Of a DNA stretch of 64,000 nucleotides, positions 9,116-17,318 are shown piece after piece; position 1 is the first letter of the stretch, and each line of letters begins with the position of its first letter. Location: contig CANMUI010000009.1 of assembly GCA_947501045.1 (NCBI GenBank), positions 1 through 64,000 on the forward strand, in the 5' to 3' direction. The notes under the pieces are model-generated. The model saw nothing but the letters and a program-made list of their open reading frames with translations. It was not told the origin of the DNA and did no database searches. The stretch is from an uncultured Psychrobacter sp. GTDB lineage: Bacteria > Pseudomonadota > Gammaproteobacteria > Pseudomonadales > Moraxellaceae. The translations under genes and the position numbers were made by a program.

Positions 9116-9688
9116 GAAAGATAATACTTTTAGCATTAATTTTGTCGAGTGCTTCTGGAGTGAATTAGCACAACTTTTTATTAGGTATCAACAATATAGA
9201 GCGTTTTTGACCTCAATATATGGAATTAACGACTGTAAAAGCATAGAAAATTCTAGTAATTGTTAAAAAATTATGGCAAATTGCATTTACTTAACCGTCT
9301 GGCTTATACATTGGGTTATGGTAGCACTAGCAATGCTAGTGCTACTCTTAGCAACCAGAGGGTTAACTATAAATTGAATATCGGTGTAGCATTGCTTGGT
9401 ATTTAATAACAATAATCACCTGTTTTATCCGCTGGTCTATTTTATTTACCTATCTTCACAAGGTTATGTCATTATTATGAGGTAATCCATAAAACGGCAA
9501 AAGGAATTGCGGCCGCAGCTAAAATATCGGTCATAGTAACTGTTTGATTCAATGACCTTATTGATAAGCCAAGCGGATAAATATAGACAATGACAATCTA
9601 TCCTTAGTAATTATGACTTTTATTATTGGTTTCAATAACCTATTAATACTGAGCATAACCACTTTAAGACAGTACTAGGAATATTAAT
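9116..9688. other. Gap between the two symporter genes
   Basis: 573 bases. A short frame running past the first symporter's stop (to about 9266) looks like chance. The only clear structure is the hairpin at 9321-9345. An AGGA ribosome-binding site just before 9689 serves the second symporter. Confidence 0.4.
9321..9345. terminator. 12-bp perfect inverted repeat
   Basis: Arms GTAGCACTAGCA and TGCTAGTGCTAC are perfect complements around a single A. As RNA this is an 11-bp stem with a 3-base loop. No T-run follows on either strand, so it is not a standard intrinsic terminator; it may stabilise the 3' end of the upstream mRNA or be an operator. Confidence 0.45.
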
Positions 9689-11251
9689 ATGGAAGGTTTA
9701 GTTAATCTAGCAAACGGAATTATTTGGAGCCCAGCACTGGTCTATTTGTGTTTGGGCGCAGGTTTGTTTTATTCTATTTTAACGCGCTTTGTACAAGTGC
9801 GTTTATTCGGTGAGATGATTAGACTTTTATTTAAAGGTAAACCCGATAATGCGGGTATCTCATCGTTTCAGGCATTAGCCGTCTCACTCGCAGGTCGTGT
9901 GGGTATGGGTAACATCGCAGGTGTCGCCGCTGCTATTGGTTTCGGTGGTCCAGGCGCGGTATTTTGGATGTGGGTAGTGGCCTTTTTAGGCGCTTCCACC
10001 GCTTATGTCGAATCCACACTAGGTCAGATTTACAAAGAGCGCGATGTCGTCACAGGCGAGTATCGCGGTGGCCCAGCTTATTACTTTGAGCGCGCTCTTG
10101 GTCAAAAATGGTACGGTGTTGTCTTTGCCATCGCCTCTATTATTGCTTGTGGGGTGTTCCTGCCTGGCGTGCAAGCGAACGGCGTTATCAATGCAGTGGC
10201 TCAGGTCGCAGGTGAAGGTTCAGCGATAAACTTTGTAGGTATGGAAACAGGTTCGACTCGTCTTATTGCCCTAGGTATTATTTTAGTGGTTTTAGGTTTT
10301 ATCATTTTTGGTGGTATTAAGCGTATCGCAACCTTTACTGAGTATGCCGTACCCTTTATGGCAGTAGGCTATATTATCCTAGCTCTGCTTATTATGTTTA
10401 CTAACTTTAGTATGATTCCTCAAGTGTTCGGTGCGATCGTTGGCGACGCTTTTACCGCGCAAGCAGGTTTCGGTGCAGCAATTGGTTGGGGTGTCAAACG
10501 TGGTATTTACTCCAATGAGGCTGGTCAAGGTACAGGCCCTCACGCAGCATCAGCAGCTGCAGTTGATCATCCCGCGCAGCAAGGTTTGGTGCAAGCCTTT
10601 TCAGTATATGTCGATACCTTGTTAGTTTGTTCTGCGACAGCTTTTATGATCCTATCAACGGGTATGTATAACATTCAAGGTACACTAGGCGAAGGTCAAT
10701 TTATCGTCCAAAACGTCGCTGCGGATGTCGAGATCAACTCGCCATCATTTACGCAAATGGCCATGGAATCTGTCTATGGCACGTTTGGTAATACCTTTAT
10801 TGCTATTGCGGTGTTCTTCTTTGCCTTTACCACTATCTTAGCGTACTACTATATCGCTGAGGTCAACATCTCCTATCTAACCCGCTCTATGGGTAAAGGG
10901 GCCAGTAAGACTGGTCAATTTATCGTTAAATTGATTATTATGTTTATGGTCGCTTATGGTGCGCTCAATAGCTCAGGCTATATCTGGGGCCTTGGTGATG
11001 TCGGCGTTGGTCTAATGGCGTGGCTCAATATCGTTGGTATCATTATTATCTTCTTCGTTGCCCGTCCTGCTATCGACATTTTGCGAGACTATGAAGCGCA
11101 GCTTAAAGCAGGTGGCGGTACCAGTTATAAGAGATTTGTCTTTGATCCTAAGAAATTTGGTATCAAAAACGCCACTTATTGGGAAGAGCGTCATGCAAAA
11201 GAAGAAGAGCTTTTAAGACAAGAGTCGTTACGCAAAACACCTCGATCTTAG
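9689..11251 (+). CDS. Sodium:alanine/glycine symporter, AGCS family (copy 2)
   Basis: Paralogue of the preceding gene: 520 residues, same start (MEGLVNLANG), same motifs (GRVGMGNIAGVA, YRGGPAYYFERALGQ, GFGAAIGWGVKRGIYS, EAGQGTGPHAAS) and same helix layout. The two differ most in the periplasmic loop after the fifth or sixth helix (VAGEGSAINFVGMETG here versus VLGEGSTMSVLGSDVG) and in the C-terminal tail (here AKEEELLRQESLRKTPRS). The Gly/Ala difference at EAGQGT[G/A]PHAA lies in a substrate-pathway motif and could mark different specificity; that is inference. An AGGA site precedes the start and a strong terminator follows. Confidence 0.92.
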   Translation: MEGLVNLANGIIWSPALVYLCLGAGLFYSILTRFVQVRLFGEMIRLLFKGKPDNAGISSFQALAVSLAGRVGMGNIAGVAAAIGFGGPGAVFWMWVVAFLGASTAYVESTLGQIYKERDVVTGEYRGGPAYYFERALGQKWYGVVFAIASIIACGVFLPGVQANGVINAVAQVAGEGSAINFVGMETGSTRLIALGIILVVLGFIIFGGIKRIATFTEYAVPFMAVGYIILALLIMFTNFSMIPQVFGAIVGDAFTAQAGFGAAIGWGVKRGIYSNEAGQGTGPHAASAAAVDHPAQQGLVQAFSVYVDTLLVCSATAFMILSTGMYNIQGTLGEGQFIVQNVAADVEINSPSFTQMAMESVYGTFGNTFIAIAVFFFAFTTILAYYYIAEVNISYLTRSMGKGASKTGQFIVKLIIMFMVAYGALNSSGYIWGLGDVGVGLMAWLNIVGIIIIFFVARPAIDILRDYEAQLKAGGGTSYKRFVFDPKKFGIKNATYWEERHAKEEELLRQESLRKTPRS

Positions 11252-11288
11252 ATTTTACGTAAACGCTATTTAAACTTTATTAGTAATC

Positions 11289-11325
11289 ATCAAAAAGCCC
11301 GTGATCAAGTCACGGGCTTTTTGAT
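11289..11325 (+). terminator. Rho-independent terminator after symporter copy 2
   Basis: Sixteen-base perfect arms (11289-11304 and 11310-11325), containing AAAGCCCGTGA and TCACGGGCTTT, around loop TCAAG, with the T-tract inside the distal arm. It sits 38 bp past the symporter stop. Confidence 0.93.
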
Positions 11326-11424
11326 GGAGCTTTATAATTGATACAAGCGTGGTTTTAGCCAGAACTGTACCTATCTTATAAATGTAGTTCATCAAACCAG
11401 GTAATAATAGATTATTATTTAGAC

Positions 11425-11463
11425 AAAAAAAGGTTTGATACTCAAGTTAATGAATATCAAACC
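11425..11463 (-). terminator. Terminator after fasciclin gene 1 (minus strand)
   Basis: Read on the minus strand, GGTTTGATA pairs with TATCAAACC across a 14-base loop and is followed by seven T's. It lies about 60 bp beyond the stop of the fasciclin lipoprotein at 11522. Confidence 0.8.
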
Positions 11464-11521
11464 AATATTAGCTTCATTCAAAAATCGTATTTTAAACTCA
11501 GCACATTATTATGATTTGCCT

Positions 11522-12145
11522 TTATTCAGGAACTAATACTGCATCGATAATATGAATAACGCCGTTAGTAGCTTGTACATCTGGCTGAGTAATATTTGCA
11601 GTGCCACCACCAGAAGCTGTAATCACATTATCTTCACTAATAGTAAAGGCATCGCCGTTTACTGTTTCGATATCGCTACCGTAAGGGATATCAGTTGCCA
11701 TCACTGTAGCATCAGGAACCACATGATAAGTCAGTACAGTAGTTAATAAGTCGGTATCAGCTAGTAGTTCATCTTGAGTCACACCAAGCGTTTCTAACAA
11801 AGCAGCAAAGGCATCGTTAGTTGGAGCAAACACAGTAAACTGACCATCTGATGCTAGTGTTTGATCAAGACCAGCTGCCTGCAGAGCGGCAACTAGTGTC
11901 GATAAGTCTGGGTTACCTGCAGCAACTTCAGTAATATTCTGCGTGGCCATAGGATCAGCCATAGGATCGGCTTCTACTGGGTCAGCCATAGGATCAACTT
12001 CAGGAGCCGGTTCCACAACTTCTACAACCTCAGTTTCAGCAACATCAGCTACTGGCTCATCTTGTACGGTTTCATTGTTGCTACAGGCTGCTAATGGTAA
12101 TACAGCCATAGCAAACGCTAGTGGTAATAAATTCTTCTTTAACAT
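11522..12145 (-). CDS. Fasciclin-domain lipoprotein (copy 1)
   Basis: A 207-residue envelope lipoprotein. The signal ends in the lipobox PLAAC (Cys near 21). Next comes an acidic linker with repeated MADP units (PMADPVEADPMADPMA), then one fasciclin (FAS1) domain from about 75 to the end, with the H1 motif TVFAPTNDAFAAL and the H2-like VIHIIDAVLVP; the YH pair is in LTTVLTYHVVPDA. FAS1 domains mediate adhesion or surface contacts. A second fasciclin lipoprotein lies 110 bp upstream on the same strand, so the two may be co-transcribed. Confidence 0.9.
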   Translation of the reverse strand: MLKKNLLPLAFAMAVLPLAACSNNETVQDEPVADVAETEVVEVVEPAPEVDPMADPVEADPMADPMATQNITEVAAGNPDLSTLVAALQAAGLDQTLASDGQFTVFAPTNDAFAALLETLGVTQDELLADTDLLTTVLTYHVVPDATVMATDIPYGSDIETVNGDAFTISEDNVITASGGGTANITQPDVQATNGVIHIIDAVLVPE

Positions 12146-12255
12146 GAGTACTTCCTTATAAATAGTAATTGAATAATTTTTTATTCAATATAGTTCTATA
12201 ATATATAGTGTTACAAAACCAGCTAAAAACTGGGCGTTGTATTAATAGCGGGTAC

Positions 12256-12840
12256 TTATTTTGGTAGCAGTACCGTGTCAATTACGTGTACTACACCATT
12301 AGTAGCGGCAAGATCAGTCTGTAAAATGTTTGCAGTACGACCATTTTCATCCATTAGCGTGCCTTGAGGGGTCACCACTAAGGTGTCTGTACTAAGCATG
12401 ACAACATTGCCAGGCCTAACGTCTTTGGCATATACTGGCATATTGGCATTGATAACGTGATAGCCTAAGATTTTAGTTAATAAAGCCTTATCAGCAAATA
12501 GCTGCTCTTTAGTCATTCCAGTATCTTGTAATACCTTTGCAAAAGCCTCGTTAGTTGGTGCAAAGATAGTATAATTAGCACTAGGCTCAGACAAAATACC
12601 AGCTAAATTTGCTGCTTGTACTGCCTCGACTAATAAAGAGAAGTCTGGATTACTTTGAGCAATTTGTACTACATTAACATTCGATTTGGTCATATTGGCT
12701 TGAGCTGCAGGTTGGCTTTGAGCCGTCGGTGCAGGCTGCGCCATTGGAGCTTCTTCTGCCGCCATCATATTATTACAAGCCGTTAGACCAGCAAGTGAGA
12801 TGGCTAGAGTACCAATAGTAGCTACTTTGGTAAGTTTCAT
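12256..12840 (-). CDS. Fasciclin-domain lipoprotein (copy 2)
   Basis: A 194-residue paralogue of the next gene. Signal peptide with lipobox GLTAC (Cys near 22), a short Ala/Pro/Gln-rich linker, then a FAS1 domain (about 58-194) with TIFAPTNEAFAKVL, LLTKILGYHVI and VVHVIDTVLLPK. Linker sequences of the two paralogues are unrelated while the FAS1 domains match, as expected for domain conservation after an old tandem duplication. The upstream region is long (about 600 bp), so the promoter for the pair probably lies just above 12840. Confidence 0.9.
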   Translation of the reverse strand: MKLTKVATIGTLAISLAGLTACNNMMAAEEAPMAQPAPTAQSQPAAQANMTKSNVNVVQIAQSNPDFSLLVEAVQAANLAGILSEPSANYTIFAPTNEAFAKVLQDTGMTKEQLFADKALLTKILGYHVINANMPVYAKDVRPGNVVMLSTDTLVVTPQGTLMDENGRTANILQTDLAATNGVVHVIDTVLLPK

Positions 12841-13447
12841 ACTTATATCCTTAATAATGAGGTGTATCCTACGTGTTGACTAATGTGTTATATCCTAAGA
12901 CAGCATCTTTATTTAGATCAATTACTGTAAAAAGAAATAAATTTTGAACAGTATAAGTCTAAAAAACTAAAACAAAGTTTATTATTTAGACTAATATTGG
13001 AATTAGTTAACTAAAAATCCTTATTAGTCAAAAACCTTAAATATATAAAATACTGTAAGATGCTAATCTTTATGGTTGTAAACTAACATAGAACTTTGCT
13101 GTAACGCGCCATTGTTACGCTACTTTTTGTGAGACGCTTGTAAGTTTTGTCTATTTTTCAAGAGCATTGTTAAGCTTCTATAACTTTTAACTAAAGAAAA
13201 GCCCTTTAAAAGTAAATTAGTTACACTTCTTTTAACCTTTAAAATATGATTTGATTGAGATTACTTTGAATTTTCAGCGCCAAATAACTAATGCTAAATA
13301 CTCACGCTAAATAAAGCTAAACTATACAGTCATGAACGATTTGTAGTTCATGCTAGACTACTACTAATTTATAATTCTCTATCTATAAAACTTTACGCCT
13401 TTTACCTCTTTTCCCTTTACAACCTTGATGATATAAGCAGTACTTCT
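12841..13447. other. Divergent intergenic region, fasciclin / metH
   Basis: About 607 AT-rich bases. I searched for a cobalamin or SAM riboswitch because metH is downstream and saw no B12 box or ordered stems. The only clear symmetric motif is at 13331-13352. Confidence 0.45.
13331..13352. promoter_or_regulatory. Inverted repeat upstream of metH
   Basis: CATGAAC and GTTCATG flank an 8-base centre, 96 bp before the metH start. It could be an operator or a small stem. The spacing does not fit the MetR consensus TGAA-N5-TTCA. Confidence 0.3.
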
Positions 13448-16400
13448 ATGATTTCACAAAACCCTTTGCAAACTACTACCCCCTCACCTTCAGACAATCC
13501 TAATAATTTTATATTAACTCCGCCAGCTAGCTTTCCCTTTAAGGAAAAGCAGCTGGCCGCGCGTGCACGTATTACCGAGCAAATGAAGGCACGTATTTTG
13601 ATGCTTGATGGCGCGATGGGCACGCATATTCAGAACTATAAGCTAGAAGAAGCGGACTATCGTGGTGAGCGTTTTGCAGATATTAGCCAAGACGTGCGTG
13701 GTAATAACGATTTGCTCGTGTTAACCCAGCCACAAATGATTAAAGAGATTCATAGCGATCATCTAAAAGCGGGTGCAGATATCATCGAGACCAATACCTT
13801 TAACGGTACGCGGCTATCGATGGCTGACTATGACATGGAATATCTAGTACCAGAATTAAATAAGACCGCCGCCAAAATAGCTCGCGACATCGCCGATGAA
13901 TTTACCACCCAAAACCCAGATAAGCCGCGTTTTGTCGCTGGCGTCATTGGTCCGACCTCGCGTACCTGCTCGCTCTCCCCTGATGTCAACGATCCGGCGT
14001 ATCGCAACGTAACCTTTGATCAGTTAGTAGATAATTATCGTGAAGCGACGTTAGCGCTCATTGAAGGTGGCGTCGATATCATCTTGATTGAAACTATCTT
14101 TGATACGCTAAATGCCAAGGCCGCCATCTTTGCCGTTACTGGCGTGTTTGACGATATTGGCTTTGAATTACCGATTATGATTTCGGGTACGATTACCGAT
14201 GCCTCAGGCCGTACGCTATCTGGTCAAACCGCTGAGGCATTTTATAACTCGATTCGCCATGCCAAGCCGTTATCAGTTGGCTTCAACTGTGCGCTTGGTG
14301 CTGATGCGCTGCGCCCGCATATCCAAACGTTATCTAATATTGCTAATACGTATGTCTCCGCGCATCCGAACGCGGGCTTGCCCAATGAGTTTGGTGAATA
14401 TGATGAGACGGCAAAGGAAACCACTGCCCTGCTAGAAGGCTTTGCCAAAGCGGGTATCCTCAATATTGTTGGCGGCTGCTGTGGTACCACCCCTGAGCAT
14501 ATTCGTCAAATTGCTAATATGGTGGCAAAATACCCACCGCGCGAGATTCCTGAGATAGCACCTGCTTGTCGTCTGTCTGGGCTTGAGCCATTTAACATTA
14601 CTTCTGATAGCTTGTTCGTCAACGTTGGTGAGCGTACCAACGTCACTGGCTCGAAGAAATTCTTACGGTTAATTAAAACCGAAGCCTATACTGAAGCACT
14701 TGATGTCGCACGCGATCAGGTCGAAGGCGGCGCGCAAATCGTCGATATCAATATGGATGAGGGTATGCTCGACTCTGAGCAGGCGATGATTCATTTCGTC
14801 AATCTAGTATCCGGTGAGCCGGATATCAGCCGCGTGCCCTTGATGATTGATTCTTCTAAATGGGAGATTATTCAAGCGGGTCTTAAGCGCACGCAGGGTA
14901 AATGCGTGGTCAACTCCATCTCCCTAAAAGAAGGCTATAATGAGTTCGTCGAGCGCGCTAGGCTCTGTATGCGTTACGGCGCGGCAATTATGGTGATGGC
15001 CTTTGACGAAGACGGTCAAGCCGACACTTACGAGCGCAAAATAGAGATTTGCCAGCGCAGTTATGACATCTTGGTCGATGAAGTTGGTTTTCCTAGTGAG
15101 GATATCATCTTTGACCCCAACATCTTTGCCGTCGCCACCGGTATCACCGAACACAATAATTACGGCGCGGACTTTATCAATGCCACACGCTGGATAACCG
15201 AAAATCTACCCAATGCCATGGTATCGGGCGGCGTCTCTAACGTCTCCTTTAGCTTCCGTGGTAATCCAATTCGTGAAGCCATAAACTCAGTATTTCTCTA
15301 CCACGCTATTAAGAACGGTCTGACCATGGGTATCGTCAACCCTTCTATGTTAGAGATTTATGATGATATTCCCAAGGACGCCCGCGACGCTATCGAAGAC
15401 GTCATGCTCAATCGCAACCAAGGCGAAACTGGGCAAGATGCGACCGAACGCCTGATGACTATCGCTGAGAACTACCAAGACGATGGTAAGAAAAAAGAAA
15501 GCACCGTTGATCTATCTTGGCGTGAGCAGAGCGTAGAAAAACGCATCGAGCATGCACTGGTCAAAGGCATTACCACTTATATTGACGCCGATACCAAAGA
15601 GGCTTGGGAGAAATATCCCAAACCGCTCGATGTCATCGAAGGGCCATTGATGGACGGGATGAACGTGGTTGGTGACTTATTTGGCGCAGGTAAAATGTTT
15701 TTACCGCAAGTGGTCAAATCCGCGCGGGTGATGAAGCAATCGGTAGCGTGGCTAAACCCGTACATCGAAGCGGAAAAAGTCGAGGGCGAGGTTAAAGGTA
15801 AAATCCTGATGGCAACCGTCAAAGGTGACGTGCATGATATCGGCAAAAATATCGTCGGCGTGGTACTCGGCTGTAATGGCTACGACGTCGTTGACCTCGG
15901 CGTGATGGTGCCGTGTGAGAAAATCCTCGATACCGCTATTAGCGAGAAAGCCGATATCATCGGACTGTCGGGTCTGATTACTCCCAGCCTCGATGAGATG
16001 GTCTATGTCGCCAAGCAAATGCAAGAGCGCGGCATGAACCTGCCCCTGATGATTGGCGGCGCTACCACCTCAAAAGCACATACCGCGGTCAAAATTGAAC
16101 CGCATTACCAAAACGATGCGGTCATCTACGTCAGTGACGCCTCACGTTCGGTCGGTGTGGTCACCAAACTGCTCTCCAAACAGAACCGTCAAGAGCTGAT
16201 TGACGAAACCCGCGAAGAGTACATAACAGTCCGTGAGCGCCTCGCCAAACGCCAACCAAAAGCGGCGAAGATATCTTATGCTGATGCTATCAAAATTGGC
16301 TTTAAAGCTGACTGGGACAACTACGTGCCACCCGTGCCTAATAAACTCGGACAAGTGATATTTGATGATTATCCTATCACCAATCTGCTGCCTTATATCG

Positions 16401-17239
16401 ACTGGACACCGTTCTTTATCTCTTGGGGCCTGACAGGTAAATACCCAAAAATCTTGCAAGATGACGTGGTCGGCGAAGCGGCACGCGATCTGTTTGAGAA
16501 TGCGAATGACTTAATGCAAAAAATGATAGATGAAAAATTAATCGTTGCCAAAGGTGTGTTTAAACTCATGCCAGCCAAACGCACTGGCGCGGATACGGTA
16601 ACCGTCTATGACAACAGTCCAGCTGATGGCGGCAAGCCGACCTATCAGTTTGAGCACTTACGTCAGCAAAGCGACAAAGCCAGTGGCAAGCCAAACTTTA
16701 GCTTGGCAGACTTTATCTCACCATCGGACACCCATACCGATTACTTAGGTGGCTTTACGGTGTCGATCGTTGGGACAGAAGCACTGGCTGAAAAGTACAA
16801 AGAGGCAGGCGATGACTATAACGCTATCATGGTGCAAGCTTTGTCCGACCGCTTGGCCGAAGCCTTCGCTGAGCACTTGCATGAGCTGATTCGCAAAGAT
16901 TATTGGGGCTATCAGGCTGACGAGAATTTAACCAATGATGAGATGATCAAAGAAAAATATGTCGGTATTCGCCCTGCACCGGGCTACCCTGCCTGTCCTG
17001 AGCATACCGAAAAAGGTAAATTGTTTGACTGGCTCGGTACGGTTGATGCAATTGGTACTAGATTGACTGAAAGCTATGCAATGTGGCCTGCATCATCGGT
17101 CAGCGGCTTTTATTACTCGCACCCTGATAGTGAATACTTTAACGTCGGTAAAATCGACCGCGACCAGTTAGAAGATTATGCCAACCGTAAGGATTGGGAT
17201 ATTAGGACGGCTGAGAAGTGGTTAAATCCGAATTTGTAA
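13448..17239 (+). CDS. metH: Cobalamin-dependent methionine synthase
   Basis: Transfers a methyl group from 5-methyltetrahydrofolate to homocysteine through methylcobalamin. All four modules are present in 1263 residues. The homocysteine domain starts near LDGAMGTHIQNY with zinc cysteines in GFNCALG and GGCCGTTPEH. The pterin domain includes NVGERTNVTGSKKF. The cobalamin domain has the B12-binding DVHDIGKNIVG and GLSGLITPSLDEMV. The C-terminal reactivation (AdoMet) domain includes RPAPGYPACPEHTEK. A 30-residue Ser/Thr/Pro-rich N-terminal extension precedes the usual start. It is monocistronic, closed by a terminator shared with the convergent ATPase gene. Confidence 0.97.
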   Translation: MISQNPLQTTTPSPSDNPNNFILTPPASFPFKEKQLAARARITEQMKARILMLDGAMGTHIQNYKLEEADYRGERFADISQDVRGNNDLLVLTQPQMIKEIHSDHLKAGADIIETNTFNGTRLSMADYDMEYLVPELNKTAAKIARDIADEFTTQNPDKPRFVAGVIGPTSRTCSLSPDVNDPAYRNVTFDQLVDNYREATLALIEGGVDIILIETIFDTLNAKAAIFAVTGVFDDIGFELPIMISGTITDASGRTLSGQTAEAFYNSIRHAKPLSVGFNCALGADALRPHIQTLSNIANTYVSAHPNAGLPNEFGEYDETAKETTALLEGFAKAGILNIVGGCCGTTPEHIRQIANMVAKYPPREIPEIAPACRLSGLEPFNITSDSLFVNVGERTNVTGSKKFLRLIKTEAYTEALDVARDQVEGGAQIVDINMDEGMLDSEQAMIHFVNLVSGEPDISRVPLMIDSSKWEIIQAGLKRTQGKCVVNSISLKEGYNEFVERARLCMRYGAAIMVMAFDEDGQADTYERKIEICQRSYDILVDEVGFPSEDIIFDPNIFAVATGITEHNNYGADFINATRWITENLPNAMVSGGVSNVSFSFRGNPIREAINSVFLYHAIKNGLTMGIVNPSMLEIYDDIPKDARDAIEDVMLNRNQGETGQDATERLMTIAENYQDDGKKKESTVDLSWREQSVEKRIEHALVKGITTYIDADTKEAWEKYPKPLDVIEGPLMDGMNVVGDLFGAGKMFLPQVVKSARVMKQSVAWLNPYIEAEKVEGEVKGKILMATVKGDVHDIGKNIVGVVLGCNGYDVVDLGVMVPCEKILDTAISEKADIIGLSGLITPSLDEMVYVAKQMQERGMNLPLMIGGATTSKAHTAVKIEPHYQNDAVIYVSDASRSVGVVTKLLSKQNRQELIDETREEYITVRERLAKRQPKAAKISYADAIKIGFKADWDNYVPPVPNKLGQVIFDDYPITNLLPYIDWTPFFISWGLTGKYPKILQDDVVGEAARDLFENANDLMQKMIDEKLIVAKGVFKLMPAKRTGADTVTVYDNSPADGGKPTYQFEHLRQQSDKASGKPNFSLADFISPSDTHTDYLGGFTVSIVGTEALAEKYKEAGDDYNAIMVQALSDRLAEAFAEHLHELIRKDYWGYQADENLTNDEMIKEKYVGIRPAPGYPACPEHTEKGKLFDWLGTVDAIGTRLTESYAMWPASSVSGFYYSHPDSEYFNVGKIDRDQLEDYANRKDWDIRTAEKWLNPNL

Positions 17240-17261
17240 GAATAATTTTTACTAGTTTAAG

Positions 17262-17296
17262 AAAAAGGGATTTCAATCTTTAGAAATCCCTTTTTT
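17262..17296. terminator. Bidirectional terminator between metH and the PHP-ATPase gene
   Basis: AAAAAGGGATTTC and GAAATCCCTTTTTT form a stem with an 8-base loop, A-rich on one side and T-rich on the other, so it can serve both convergent genes. Confidence 0.88.
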
Positions 17297-17318
17297 AAAT
17301 TTTATTTATACTTAGTCA

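Noticed and set aside
9069..9266. Short ORF overlapping the end of symporter copy 1
   Set aside because: It begins inside the symporter gene in another frame and lacks a ribosome-binding site.
13331..13352. MetR operator upstream of metH
   Set aside because: The spacing between TGAA and TTCA is 10 bases rather than 5.
12841..13447. Possible cobalamin or SAM riboswitch before metH
   Set aside because: No B12-box-like motif and no ordered set of stems; only one short inverted repeat.
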